Positions 24,237-35,995 are shown, counted from the stretch's first letter. The stretch is DNA of 64,000 nucleotides from Symsagittifera roscoffensis (GCF_963678635.1 NC_087062.1:39077330-39141329); one strand, 5' to 3'. The notes: generated from the sequence alone by a model not told the origin. A program made the numbers and translations.

Positions 24237-24607
24237 GCAGCTTTTGGCAAAAACTAAAACATTTTTTAAACCACATGCCAAAAACAATTAAACGAATCAA
24301 TATTTACAGAAAAAAATACAAAGCAGTTTCTTTTAGGAAAATACTGCTCTAAAAAACTAAACCTTAACATTTTAGCTTATTGAAAATGAATCAAAGAAGT
24401 TATTCAAAAAATCATCAGATACCAGAAAACCTTGATTAATGATTAAGGAAAACGCTAAAAAACGAGAAATTTTTGCAGAGCTGAGGTAAACCGAAATTAA
24501 ATTTCATAAGCAAAAAGCCACAAAAGTCTGTCTAGAAAGAGTTCCAAATCGCCAAAAGCACCTGAATCTAGAAAATATATGAAATCGATTGCCTTGCAGT
24601 GAAATTG

Positions 24608-24679
24608 GTCCAGATCGTCTAGTGGTTAGGACATTGCGTTGTGGCCGCAATAACCCAGGTTCGAATCCTGGTCTGGACA
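24608..24679 (+). tRNA. tRNA-His(GTG)
   Basis: Identical to the consensus body. TTTT follows 6 nt after it. Confidence 0.88.
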
Positions 24680-25053
24680 GCAGCTTTTGCCAAAAACTAA
24701 AACATTTTATAAACCACATGCCAAAAACAATTAAAGGAAACAATATTTAAAGAAAAAAAATACAAAACAGTTTCTTTTAGGAAAATACTGCTCTAAAAAA
24801 CTAATCCTTAACATTTTAGCTTATTGAAAATCAATCAATGAAGTTATTCAAAAAATCATCAGATGCCAGAAAACCTTTATTAATGATTAAGGAAAACGCT
24901 TAAAAAAACGAGAAATTTTTGCAGAGCTGAAGTAAACCGAAATCAAACTTCATAAGCAAAAAGCCACAAAAGTATGTCTAGAAAGAGTTCCAAATCGCCA
25001 AAAGCACCTGAATCTAGAAAAGATATGAAAACGATTGTCTTGCAGTACAATTG

Positions 25054-25125
25054 GTCCAGGTCGTCTAGTCGATAGGACATTGCGTTGTGGCCGCAATAAC
25101 CCAGGTTCGAATCCTGGTCTGGACA
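25054..25125 (+). tRNA. tRNA-His(GTG), D-arm variant
   Basis: Shares the GGTCGTCTAGTCGATAGG D region with the copy at 23279, four units (1775 bp) upstream. Confidence 0.55.
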
Positions 25126-25496
25126 GCAGCTTCTGGAAAAAACCTTAAAAATTTACAAACCACATGCCAAAAACAAATAAACGAAACAATAGTTACAGAA
25201 AAAAATACAAAACAGTTTCTTTTAGGAAAATACTGCTCTAAAAAACTAATCCTTAACATTTTAGCTTATTGAAAATCAATCAAAGAAGTTATTCAAAAAA
25301 TCGTCAGATACCAGAAAACCTTGATTAATGATTAAGGAAAACGATAAAAAACGAAAAATTTTTGCAGAGCTGAGGTAAACCGAAATCAAATTTTATAAGC
25401 AAAAAGCCACAAAAGTCTGTCTAGAAACTGTTCCAAATCGCCAAAAGCACCTGAATCTAGAAAAGATATGAAATCGATTGCCTTGCAGTAAAATTG

Positions 25497-25568
25497 GTCC
25501 AGATCGTCTAGTGGTTAGGACATTGCGTTGTGGCCGAAATAACCCAGGTTCGAATCCTGGTCTGGACA
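25497..25568 (+). tRNA. tRNA-His(GTG), anticodon-stem variant
   Basis: 3' anticodon strand CGAAA gives a mismatch at 29:41. TTTT follows. Confidence 0.6.
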
Positions 25569-25939
25569 GAAGCTTTTGGCAAAAACTAAAACATTTTATA
25601 AACCACATGCCAAAAACAATTAAACGAAACAATATTTACAGAAAAAAGTACAAAGCAGTTTCTTTTAGGAAAATACTGCTCTAAAAAACTAATCCTTAAC
25701 ATTTTAGCTTATTGAAAATCAATCAAAGAAGTTATTCAAAAAATCGTCAAATATTAGAAAACCTTGATTAATGATTAAGGAAAACGATAAAAAACGAGAA
25801 ATTTTTGCAGAGCTGAGGTAAACCGAAATCAAATTTTATAAGCAAAAAGCCACAAAAGTCTGTCTAGAAACTGTTCCAAATCGCCAAAAGCACCTGAATC
25901 TAGAAAAGATATGAAATCGATTGCCTTGCAGTAAAATTG

Positions 25940-26011
25940 GTCCAGATCGTCTAATGGTTAGGACATTGCGTTATGGCCGCAATAACCCAGGTTCGAATCC
26001 TGGTCTGGACA
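25940..26011 (+). tRNA. tRNA-His(ATG)
   Basis: Loop TTATGGC gives anticodon ATG, which would still decode His if A34 were deaminated to inosine. The D loop reads TAATGG. All stems pair and TTTT follows. Confidence 0.65.
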
Positions 26012-26381
26012 GCAGCTTTTGGCAAAAACTAAAACATTTTATAAACCACATACCAAAAACAATTAAACGAAACAATATTTACAGAAAAAAATACAAAGCA
26101 GTTTCTTTTAGGAAAATACTGCTCTAAAAACTAATCCTTAACATTTTAGCTTATTGAAAATCAATCAAAGAAGTTATTCAAAAAATCGTCAGATACCAGA
26201 AAACCTTGATTAATGATTAAGGAAAACGATAAAAAACGAGAAATTTTTGCAGAGCTGAGGTAAACCGAAATCAAATTTTATAAGCAAAAAGCCACAAAAG
26301 TTTGTCTAGAAACTGTTCCAAATCGCCAAAAGCACCTGAATCTAGAAAAGATATGAAATCGATTGCCTTGCAGTAAAATTG

Positions 26382-26453
26382 GTCCAGATCGTCTAGTGGT
26401 TAGGACATTGCGTTGTGGCCGCAATAACCCAGATTCGAATCCTGGTCTGGACA
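26382..26453 (+). tRNA. tRNA-His(GTG), B-box variant
   Basis: CAGATTCGAATCC changes base 53 to A, breaking the last T-stem pair and the first part of the B box. Confidence 0.6.
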
Positions 26454-26824
26454 GCAGCTTTTGGCAAAACTAAAACATTTTATAAACCACATGCCAAAAA
26501 CAATTAAACGAAACAATATTTACAGAAAAAAATACAAAGCAGTTTTTTCTAGGAAAATACTGCTCTAAAAAAACTAATCCTTAACATTTTAGCTTATTGA
26601 AAATCAATCAAAGAAGTTATTCAAAAAATCGTCAGATACAAGAAAACCTTGATTAATGATTAAGGAAAACGATAAAAAACGAGAAATTTTTGCAGAGCTG
26701 AGGTAAACCGAAATCAAATTTTATAAGCAAAAAGTCACAAAAGTCTGTCTAGAAACTGTTCCAAATCGCCAAAAGCACCTGAATCTAGAAAAGATATGAA
26801 ATCGATTGCCTTGCAGTAAAATTG

Positions 26825-26896
26825 GTCCAGATCGTCTAGTGGTTAGGACATTGCGTTGTGGCCGCAATAACCCAGGTTCGAATCCTGGTCTGGACA
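26825..26896 (+). tRNA. tRNA-His(GTG)
   Basis: Identical to the consensus body, but the 3' flank is of the cttctgg type without a close TTTT. Confidence 0.82.
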
Positions 26897-27268
26897 GCAG
26901 CTTCTGGAAAAAACTTTAAAAATTTACAAACCACATGCCAAAAACAAATAAACGAAACAATAGTTACAGAAAAAAATACAAAACAGTTTCTTTTTGGGAA
27001 AATACTGCTCTAAAAAACTAATCCTTAACATTTTAGCTTATTGAAAATCAATCAAAGAAGTTATTCAAAAAATCGTCAGATACCAGAAAACCTTGATTAA
27101 TGATTAAGGAAGACGATAAAGAACGAGAAATTTTTGCAGAGCTGAGGTAAACCGAAATCAAATTTTATAAGCAAAAAGCCACAAAAGTCTGTCTAGAAAC
27201 TGTTCCAAATCGCCAAAAGCACCTGAATCTAGAAAAGATATGAAATCGATTGCCTTGCAGTAAAATTG

Positions 27269-27340
27269 TTCCAGATCGTCTAGTGGTTAGGACATTGCGT
27301 TGTGGCCGCAATAACCCAGGTTCGAATCCTGATCTGGACA
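27269..27340 (+). tRNA. tRNA-His(GTG), degraded ends
   Basis: Base 1 is T opposite C72, and the T stem reads CCAGG/CCTGA. TTTT follows. Confidence 0.5.
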
Positions 27341-27711
27341 GCAGCTTTTGGCAAAAACTAAAACATTTTATAAACCACATGCCAAAAACAATTAAACGAA
27401 ACAATATTTACAGAAAAAAATACAAAGCAGTTTCTTTTAGGAAAATACTGCTCTAAAAAACTAATCCTTAAGATTTTAGCTTATTGAAAATGAATCAAAG
27501 AAGTTATTCAAAAAATCATCAGATACCAGAAAACCTTGATTAATGATTAAGGAAAACGCTAAAAAACGAGAAATTTTTGCAGAGCTGAGGTAAACCGAAA
27601 TTAAATTTCATAAGCAAAAAGCCACAAAAGTCTGTCTAGAAAGAGTTCCAAATCGCCAAAAGCACCTGAATCTAGAAAATATATGAAATCGATTGCCTTG
27701 CAGTAAAATTG

Positions 27712-27783
27712 GTCCAGATCGTCTAGTGGTTAGGACATTGCGTTGTGGCCGCAATAACCCAGGTTCGAATCCTGGTCTGGACA
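27712..27783 (+). tRNA. tRNA-His(GTG)
   Basis: Identical to the consensus body, TTTT follows. Last unit before the inverted block. Confidence 0.88.
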
Positions 27784-27989
27784 GCAGCTTTTGCCAAAAA
27801 CTAAAACATTTTATAAACCACATGCCAAAAACAATTAAACGAAACAATATTTAAAGAAAAAAATACAAAACAGTTTCTTTTAGGAAAATACTGCTCTAAA
27901 AAACTAATCCTTAACATTTTAGCTTATTGAAAATCAATCAAAGAAGTTATTCAAAAAATCATCAGATGCCAGAAAACCTTGATTAATGA

Positions 27990-28023
27990 CAACGCAAGGT
28001 CCTAACCACTAGACGATATGGAC
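27990..28023 (-). pseudogene. truncated tRNA-His at inversion junction
   Basis: Only the acceptor 5' strand, D arm and first half of the anticodon arm remain. The copy is cut in the anticodon loop where it meets plus-strand spacer. Confidence 0.8.
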
Positions 28024-28396
28024 CAATTGTACTGCAAGGCAATCGATTTCACATCTCTACTAGATTCAGGTGCTTTTGGCGATTTGGAACTCTTTCTAGA
28101 CAGACTTTTGTGGCTTTTTGCTTAGCAAATTTGATTTCGGTTTACTTCAGCTCTGCAAAATTTTCTCGTTTTTTTAACGTTTTCTTTAATCTATAATCAA
28201 GGTTTTCTAGCTTTAATGATTTTTTGAATAACTTCTTTGATTGATTTTGAATAAGCTAAAATGTTAAGGATTAGTTTTTTAGAGCAGTTTTTTCCTAAAA
28301 GAAACTGTTTCGTATTTTTATTCTGTAACTTTTGTTTTGTTAAATTGTTTTTGGCATGTGGTTTGTAAATTTTTGAGGGTTTTTTCCAGAAGCTGC

Positions 28397-28468
28397 TGTC
28401 CAGACCAGGATTCGAACCCGGGTTATTGCGACCACAACGCAATGTCCTGACCATTAGACGATATGGAC
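28397..28468 (-). tRNA. tRNA-His(GTG), minus strand
   Basis: Position 6 is T (GTCCATA). T stem CCGGG/CCTGG has a mismatch, the D loop reads TAATGG and the loop TTGTGGT. Confidence 0.5.
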
Positions 28469-28833
28469 CAATTGTACTGCAAGGCAATCGATTTCACATC
28501 TCTTCTAGATTCAGGTGCTTTTGGCGATTTAGCACTCTTTCTAGACAGACTTTTGTGGCTTTTTGCTTAGCAAAAATGATTTCGGTTTACTTCAGCTCTG
28601 CAAATTTTTTTTTAGCGTTTTCATTAATCAATAATCAAGCATTTCTGGCATCTCATAATTTTTCGAATAAGTTCTTTGATTGATTTTCAATAAGCTAAAT
28701 TGTTAACGATTAGTTTTTGCAGAGCATTATTTTCCTAAAAAAGGAATTTTTCTTACTACTGCAACTATTGTTTCGTTTAATTGTCTTTGGCTTGTGGTTT
28801 TTAAATTTTTTTAGTTTTTTTTCCAGCAGCTGC

Positions 28834-28905
28834 CGTCCAGATAAGGATGCGAACCTGCGTTATTGCGACCACAACGCAATGTACTAACCACTGGACGATC
28901 TGGAA
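28834..28905 (-). pseudogene. tRNA-His-like copy
   Basis: B box changed to GGTTCGCATCC, acceptor 3' strand TCTGGAC retained, base 1 T, T stem disrupted. Confidence 0.65.
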
Positions 28906-29276
28906 CGATTGTACTGCAAGGCAATCGATTTCATATAATTTCTAGATTCAGGTGCTTTTGGCGACTTTAAACTCTTTCTAGACAGACTTTTGTGGATTTT
29001 TGCTTAGCAAATTTGATTTCGGTTTACTTCAGCTCTGCAAACATGTCTTGTTTTTTTTAGCGTTTTCATTAATCAATAATCAAGCTTTCCCGGCATCTCA
29101 TAATTTTTCGAATAAGTTCTTTGATTGATTTTCAATAAGCTAAAATGTTAAGGATTAGTTTCTGCAGAGCATTATTTTCCTAAAAAAGGAATTTTTTTTA
29201 CTACTGCAACTATTGTTTCGTTTAATTGTTTTTGGCATGTGGTTCATAAATTTTTTTAGTTTTTTCCAGAACCTGC

Positions 29277-29348
29277 TGTCCAGACCAGGATTCGAACCTG
29301 GGTTATTGCGGCCACAACGCAATGTCCTAACCACTAGACGATCTGGAA
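29277..29348 (-). tRNA. tRNA-His(GTG), base 1 T
   Basis: Body matches the consensus except for T at position 1 opposite C72. Confidence 0.6.
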
Positions 29349-29549
29349 CAATTATACTTCAAGGCAATCGATTTCATATATGATTAAGGAAAACGCTAAA
29401 AAAACGAGAAATTTTTGCAGAGCTGAAGTAAACCGAAATCAAATTTGCTAAGCAAAAAGCCACAAAAGTCTGTCTAGAAAGAGTTCCAAATCGCCAAAAG
29501 CACCTGAATCTAGAAAAGATATGAAATCGATTGCCTTGCAGTACAATTG

Positions 29550-29621
29550 GTCCAGATCGTCTAGTGGTTAGGACATTGCGTTGTGGTCGCAATAACCCAG
29601 GTTCGAATCCTGGACTGCACA
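29550..29621 (+). tRNA. tRNA-His(GTG), acceptor variant
   Basis: Acceptor 3' strand ACTGCAC has two mismatches. Loop TTGTGGT. First unit after orientation returns to plus. Confidence 0.5.
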
Positions 29622-29992
29622 GCAGCTTCTGGAAAAAACTAAAAATTTTTATAAACCACATGCCAAAAACAATTAAACGAAACAATAGTTACAGAAAAAA
29701 ATACAAAACAGTTTCTTATAGGAAAATACTGCTCTGAAAAACTAATCCTTAACATTTTAGCTTATTGAAAATTAATCAAAGTAGTTATTCGAAAAATCAT
29801 CAGATACCAGAAAACCTTGATTAATGATTAAGGAAAACGCTAAAAAACGAGAAATTTTTGCAGAGCTGACGTAAACCGAAATCAAATTTAATAAGCAAAA
29901 AGCCACATAAGTATGTCTAGAAAGAGTTCCAAATCGCCAAAAGCACCTGAATCTTGAAAAAATATGGAATCGATTGCCTTGCAGTAAAATTG

Positions 29993-30064
29993 GTCCAGAT
30001 CGTCTAGTGGTTAGGACATTGCGTTGTGGCTGCAATAACCCAGGTTCGAATCCTGGTCTGGACA
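29993..30064 (+). tRNA. tRNA-His(GTG)
   Basis: Only change is TGCAA for CGCAA, a G:T wobble at 31:39. Confidence 0.75.
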
Positions 30065-30438
30065 GCAGCTTCTGGAAAGAACTAAAAAAACTTTATACAC
30101 CACATGCCAAAAACAATTAAATGGAACAATAGTTACAGAAAAAAAAACAGAACAGTTTCTTTTAGGAAAATGCTGCTCTGCAAAAACTAATCCTTAACAA
30201 TTTAGCTTATTGAAAATCAATCAAAGAAGTTATTCAAAAAATCATCAGATGCCAGAAAACCCTGATTAATGATTAAGGAAAACGCCAAAAAAACGAGACA
30301 TTTTTGCAGAGCTGAAGTAAACCGAAATCAAATTTGCTCAGCAAAAAGCCACAAATGTCTGTCTAGAAAGAGTTCAAAATCGCCAAAAGCACCTGAATCT
30401 GGAAAAGATATGAAATCGATTGCCCTGCAGTACAATTG

Positions 30439-30510
30439 GTCCAGATCGTCTAGTGGTTAAGACATTTCATTGTGGCCGCAATAACCCAGGTTGGAATCAT
30501 GGTCTGGACA
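30439..30510 (+). pseudogene. tRNA-His-like, broken B box
   Basis: B box GGTTGGAATCA and anticodon 5' strand TTTCA destroy the promoter element and the stem. Confidence 0.7.
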
Positions 30511-30881
30511 GCAGCTTCGGGAAAAAACTAAAAAGTTTTATAAACCACATGCCAAAGACAATTAAACGAAACAACAGTTACAGAAAAAATACAAAAAAGT
30601 TTCTTCTAGGAAAAGACTGCTCTGCAAAAACTAATCCCTAACATTTTAGCTTATTGAAAATCAATAAAAGAAGTTATTCAGAAAATCATCAGATACCAGA
30701 AAACCTTGATTAATGATTAAGGAAAACGCTAAAAAACGAGAAATTTTCGCAGAGCTGAGGTAAACCGAAATCAAATTTAATAAGCAAAAAGCCACATAAG
30801 TATGTCTAGAAAGAGTTCCAAATCGCCAAAAGCACCTGAATCTTGAAAAAATATGAAATCGTTTGCCTTGCCGGACAATTG

Positions 30882-30953
30882 GTCCAGATTGTCTAGTGGT
30901 TAGGACAATGCGTTGTGGCTGAAATCACCCAGGTTTGAATCCTGGTCTGGACA
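30882..30953 (+). pseudogene. tRNA-His-like, GAAAT variant
   Basis: ATGCG/TGAAA anticodon stem has mismatches. D stem base 10 is mutated (ATTGTC), B box GGTTTGAATCC. Confidence 0.6.
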
Positions 30954-31326
30954 GCAGCTTCTGGAAAAAACTAAAAAATTTTATAAACCACATGCCAAAA
31001 ACAATTAAACGAAACAATAGTTACAGAAAAAAATACAAAAAAGTTTCTTTTAGGAAAATACTGCTCTAAAAAACTAATCCTTAACATTTTAGCTCATTGA
31101 AAATCAATCAAAGAAATTATTCAAAAAATCATTAGATGCCAGAAAACCTTGATTATTGATTAAAGAAAACGCTAAAAAAAACGAGAAAAATTTGCAGAGC
31201 TGAAGTAAACCGAAATCAAATTTGCTGAGCAAAAAGCCACAAAAGTCTGTGTAGAAAGAGTTCCAAATCGCCAAAAGCACCTGAATCTGGAAAAGATATG
31301 AAATCGATTGCCCTGCAGTACAATTG

Positions 31327-31398
31327 GTCCAGATCGTCTAGTGGTTAGGACATTCCATTGTGGCCGCAATAACCCAGGTTGGAATCATGGTCTGGACA
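31327..31398 (+). pseudogene. tRNA-His-like, broken B box
   Basis: Same subfamily as 30439 (CCATTGTGG, GGTTGGAATCA). Confidence 0.7.
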
Positions 31399-31525
31399 GC
31401 AGCTTCGGGAAAAAACTAAAAAGTTTTATAAACCACATGCCAAAGACAATTAAACGAAACAACAGTTACAGAAAAAATACAAAATCTTGAAAAAATATGA
31501 AATCGTTTGCCTTGCCGGACAATTG

Positions 31526-31598
31526 GTCCAGATCGTCTAGTGGTTAGGACATTGCGTTGTGGCTGCAATAACCCAGGTTTGCAATCATGGTCTGGACA
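31526..31598 (+). pseudogene. tRNA-His-like, 73 nt
   Basis: T loop carries an extra base (GGTTTGCAATCA). It lies only 199 bp after the previous copy because most of that unit's 3' flank is deleted. Confidence 0.68.
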
Positions 31599-31967
31599 GC
31601 AGCTTCTGGAATAAACTAAAAAACTTTATAAACCACATGCCAAAAACAATTAAACGGAACAATAGTTACAGAAAAAAAAAAGAACATTTTCTTTTAGGAA
31701 AATACTGCTCTGCAAAAACTAATCCTTAACAATTTAGCTTATTGAAAATCAATCTAAGTTATTCAAAAAATCATCAGATGCCAGAAAACCCTGATTAATG
31801 ATTAAGGAAAACGCTAAAAAAACGAGCAATTTTTGCAGAACTGAAGTAAACGAAAATCAAATTTGCTAAGCAAAAATTCACAAATGTCTGTCTAGAAAGA
31901 GTTCCAAATCGCCAAAAGCACCTGAATCTGGAAAAGATATGAAATCGATTGCCCTGCAGTACAATTG

Positions 31968-32039
31968 GTCCAGATCGTCTAGTGGTTAGGACATTCCATT
32001 GTGGCCGCAATAACCCAGGTTGGAATCATGGTCTGGACA
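31968..32039 (+). pseudogene. tRNA-His-like, broken B box
   Basis: Same CCATTGTGG/GGTTGGAATCA subfamily. Confidence 0.7.
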
Positions 32040-32412
32040 GCAGCTTCGGGAAAAAACTAAAAAGTTTTATAAACCACATGCCAAAGACAATTAAACGAAA
32101 CAACAGTTACAGAAAAAATACAAAAAAGTTTCTTCTAGGAAAAGACTGCTCTGCAAAAACTAATCCCTAACATTTTAGCTTATTAAAAATCAATCAAAGA
32201 AGTTATTCAGAAAATCATTAGATACCAGAAAACCTTGATTAATGATTCAGGAAAACGCTGAAAAAACGAGCAATTTTTGCAGAACTGAAGTAAACCAAAA
32301 TCAAATTTGCTAAGCAAAAATCCACAAAAGTCTGTCTAAAAAAAGTTTCAAGTCGCCAAGAGCACCTGAATCTAGAAAAAGATATGAAATCGATTGCCTT
32401 GCAGTACAATTG

Positions 32413-32484
32413 GTCCAGATCGTCTAGTGGTTAGGACATTGCGTTGTGGTCGCAATAACCCAGGTTCGAATCCTGGACTGGACA
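32413..32484 (+). tRNA. tRNA-His(GTG)
   Basis: Only defect is ACTGGAC, an A:A mismatch at 7:66. Loop TTGTGGT. Confidence 0.65.
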
Positions 32485-32856
32485 GCAGCTTCTGGAAATA
32501 AACTAAAAAGTTTTATAAACCACATGCCAAAAACAATTAAACGAAACAATAGTTACAGAAAAAATTACAAAACAGTTTCTTATAGGAAAATACTGCTCTA
32601 AAAAACTAATCCTTAACATTTTAGCTTATTGAAAATCAATCAAAGAAATTATTCAAAAAATCATCAGATACCAGAAAACCTTGATTAATGATTAAGGAAA
32701 ACGCTAAAAAACGAGAATTTTTTGCAGAGCTGAGGTAAACCAAAATCAAATTTCATAAGCAAAAAGCCACAAAAGTAGGTCTAGAAAGTGTTCCAAATCG
32801 CCAAAAGCACCTGAATCTGGAAAAGATATGAAATCAATTGCCCTGCAGTACAATTG

Positions 32857-32928
32857 GTCCAGATCGTCTAGTGGTTAGGACATTCCATTGTGGCCGCAAT
32901 AACCCAGGTTGGAATCATGGTCTGGACA
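32857..32928 (+). pseudogene. tRNA-His-like, broken B box
   Basis: CCATTGTGG/GGTTGGAATCA subfamily. Its 3' flank is shortened, so the next copy is only 396 bp away. Confidence 0.7.
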
Positions 32929-33252
32929 GCAGCTTCTAGAAAAAACTAAAAAATTTTATAAACCACATGCCAAAGACAATTAAACGAAACAATTAAAAGC
33001 AAAAACTAATCCCTAACATTTTAGCTTTTTGAAAATCAATCAAAGAAGCTTTTCAAAAAATCATCAGATGCCAGAAAACCTTGATTAATGATTAAGGAAA
33101 ACGCTAAAAAAACGAGCAATTTTTGCAGAACTGAAGTAAACCAAATTTGCTAAGCAAAAATCCACAAAAGTCTGTCTAAAAAGAGTTTCAAGTCGCCAAA
33201 AGCACCTGAATCTAGAAAAAATTATGAAATCGATTACCTTGCAGTACAATTG

Positions 33253-33323
33253 GTCCAGGTCGTCTAGTGGTTAGGACATTGCGTTGTGGCCGCAATAACC
33301 CAGGTTCGAATCTGGTCTGGACA
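33253..33323 (+). pseudogene. tRNA-His-like, 71 nt
   Basis: One C is missing from the 3' T-stem strand (TCTGG). Otherwise near consensus with G at position 7. Confidence 0.6.
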
Positions 33324-33697
33324 GCAGCTTCTAGAAAAAACTAAAAAATTTTATAAACCACATGCCAAAAACAATTAAACGGAACAATAGTTACCGAAAA
33401 AATAATGAACAGTTTCTCTAGGAAAATACTGCTCTGCAAAAACTAATCCTTAACAATTTAGCTTATTGAAAATCAATCAAAGAAGTTATTCAAAAAATCA
33501 TCAGATGCCAGAAAACCCTGATTAATGATTAAGGAAAACGCTAAAAAAAAACGAGAAATTTTTGCAGAGCTGAAGTAAAACGAAATCAAATTTCATAAGC
33601 AAAAAGCCACAAAAGTAGGTCTAGAAAATGTTCCAAATCGCCAAAAGCACCTGAATCTGGAAAAGATTATGAAATCGATTGCCCTGCAGTACAATTG

Positions 33698-33769
33698 GTC
33701 CAGATCGTCTAGTGGTTAGGACATTCCATTGTGGCCGCAATAACCCAGGTTGGAATCATGGTCTGGACA
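33698..33769 (+). pseudogene. tRNA-His-like, broken B box
   Basis: CCATTGTGG/GGTTGGAATCA subfamily. Confidence 0.7.
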
Positions 33770-34143
33770 GCAGCTTCTGGAAAAAACTAAAAAAATTTAT
33801 AAAGCACATGCCAAAGACAATTAAACGAAACAACAGTTACAGAAAAAATACAAAACAGTTTCTTCTAGGAAAATACTGCTCTGCAAAAACTAATCCCTAA
33901 CATTTTAGCTTATTGAAAATCAATCAAAGAAGTTTTTCAAAAAATCATCAGATGCCAGAAAACCTTGATTAATGATTAAGGAAAACCCTAAAAAAAACGA
34001 GCAATTATTGCAGAACTGAAGTAAACCAAAATCAAATTTGCTAAGCAAAAATCCACAAAAGTCTGTCTAAAAAGAGTTTCAAGTCGCCAAAAGCACCTGA
34101 ATCTAGAAAAAAAATATGAAATCGATTACCTTGCAGTACAATG

Positions 34144-34217
34144 GATTCAAATCTTCTAGTAGTTAGGACCATTGCGTTCTGGCCGCAATAACCCAGGCTC
34201 GAATCCTGGTCTGGACA
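34144..34217 (+). pseudogene. degenerate tRNA with CTG loop
   Basis: The 5' acceptor strand is lost (gattcaaatc) and the D arm reads TAGTAGTTA. Loop TTCTGGC, B box GGCTCGAATCC. Confidence 0.75.
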
Positions 34218-34591
34218 GCAGCTTATGGAAAAAACTAACAATTTTTATAAACCACATGCCAAAGACAATTAAACGAAACAATAGTTACAGAAAAAATACA
34301 AAACAGTTTCTTTTAGGAAAATATTGCTCTGCAAAAACTAATGCTTAATAATTACGCTTACTGAAAATCAATCAAAGAAGTTATTCAAAAAACCATCAGT
34401 TGCCAGAAAACTTTGATTAATGATTAAGGAAAATGCTAAAAAAAAACGAGAAATTTTTGCAGAGCTGAAGTAAACCGAAATCAAATTTGCTAAGCAAAAA
34501 TCCACAAAAGTCTGTCTAGAAAGAGTTCAAAGTCGCCAGAAGCACCTGAATCTAAAAAATATATGAAATCGATTGCCTTGCTGTAGAATTG

Positions 34592-34663
34592 GTCCAGATC
34601 ATCTAGTGGTTAGGACATGGCGTTATGACCGCAGTAACCCAGGTTCGAATCCTGGTCTGGACA
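34592..34663 (+). tRNA. tRNA-like, His anticodon ATG
   Basis: Loop TTATGAC. Acceptor and T arms are perfect. Anticodon stem TGGCG/CGCAG has a G:A mismatch and a T:G wobble. D-stem base 10 is A. Confidence 0.5.
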
Positions 34664-35034
34664 GCAGCTTCTGGAAAAAACTAACAATTTTTATAAACCA
34701 CATGCCAAAGACAATTAAACGAAACAATAGTTACAGAAAAAATACAAAACAGTTTCTTTTAGGAAAATACTGCTCTGCAAAAACTAATGTTTAACAATTT
34801 AGCTTACTGAAAATCAATCAAAGAAGTTATTCAAAAAATCATCAGATGCCAGAAAACCTTGATTAATGATTTAGGAAAACGCTAAAAAAACGAGAAATTT
34901 TGCAGAGCTGAAAAAAACAAAAGTCAAATTTGCTAAGCAAAAATCTACAAAAGTCTGTCTAAAAAGAGTTTCAAGTCGCCAAAAGCACCTGAATCTTGAA
35001 AAAATATGAAATCGATTGCCTTGCAGGACAATTG

Positions 35035-35106
35035 GTCCAGATTGTCTAGTGGTTAGGACAATGCGTTGTGGCCGAAATCACCCAGGTTTGAATCCTGGTC
35101 TGGACA
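35035..35106 (+). pseudogene. tRNA-His-like, GAAAT variant
   Basis: ATGCG/CGAAA stem with mismatches. B box GGTTTGAATCC, acceptor intact. Confidence 0.6.
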
Positions 35107-35479
35107 GGAGCTTCTGGAAAAAACTAAAATATTTTATAAACCACATGCCAAAAACAATCAAACGAAACAATAGTTACAGAAAAAATACAAAACAGTTTCT
35201 TTTAGGAAAATACTGCTCTGCAAAAACTAATCCTTAACAATTTAGTTTATTGAAAATCAATCAAAGAAGTTATTCAAAAAATCATCAGATGCCAGAAAAC
35301 CTTGATTAATGATTAAGGAAAACGCTAAAAAAAAACGATAAATTTTTGCAGAGCTGAAGTAAACCCAAATTGAATTTGCTAAGCAAACATCCACAAAAGT
35401 CTGTCTAGAAAGAGTTCCAAACGGCAAAAGCACCTGAATCTAGAAAAGATATGAAAGCGATTGACTTGCAGTGCAATTG

Positions 35480-35551
35480 GTCCAGATCGTCTAGTGGTTA
35501 GGACATTCAGTTTTGGCCGCAATAACCCAGGTTCGAATCCTGGTCTGGACA
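35480..35551 (+). pseudogene. tRNA-like with TTG loop
   Basis: Loop TTTTGGC would be read as Gln(TTG), but stem TTCAG/CGCAA has two mismatches. Acceptor and T arms are perfect. Confidence 0.6.
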
Positions 35552-35924
35552 GCAGCTTCTGGAAAAAACCTAAAAACTTTATAAACCACAAGCCAAAGAC
35601 AATTAAACGAAACAATAGTTGCAGAAGTAAAAAAAAAATCCTTTATTAGGAAAATAATGCTCTGCAAAAACTACTCCTTAACACTTTAGCTTATTGAAAA
35701 TCAATCAAAGAACCCTTTCAAAAATCATGAGATGTCAGAAAAGCTTGATTATTGATTAATGAAAAAGCTAAAAAAAAAACAAGAAATTTTTGCAGAGCTG
35801 AAGTAAACCGAAATCAAATTTGCTAAGCAAAAATCCACAAAAGTCTGTCTAGAAAGAGTTCCAAATCGCCAAAAGCACCTGAATCTAGAAAATATATGAA
35901 ATCGATTGCCTTGCTGTACAATTG

Positions 35925-35995
35925 GTCCAGATCATCTAGCGGTTAGGACATGGCTTTTGACCGCAATAACCCAGGTTCGAATCCTGGTCTGGACC
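35925..35995 (+). pseudogene. tRNA-like, 71 nt, anticodon arm shortened
   Basis: One base is lost in the anticodon arm (TGGCTTTTGACCGC). D stem base 10 is A and position 73 is C. Confidence 0.65.

Larger units (their letters stand above)
21720..27989 (+). repeat. 443-bp monomer block with best-preserved tRNAs
   Basis: Fourteen units at 442-446 bp spacing without hairpin insertions. Eight of the bodies fold without a stem mismatch or with only wobble changes in the D arm, and eleven have TTTT just behind the tRNA. This is the part of the array most likely to be transcribed. Confidence 0.85.
27990..29380 (-). repeat. inverted block of tRNA units
   Basis: The unit runs on the minus strand here and on plus on both sides. 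The left junction cuts a minus-strand tRNA in its anticodon loop. The right junction, near 29380, lies just upstream of a tRNA body and resumes with atgattaagg of a plus-strand unit. Confidence 0.88.
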
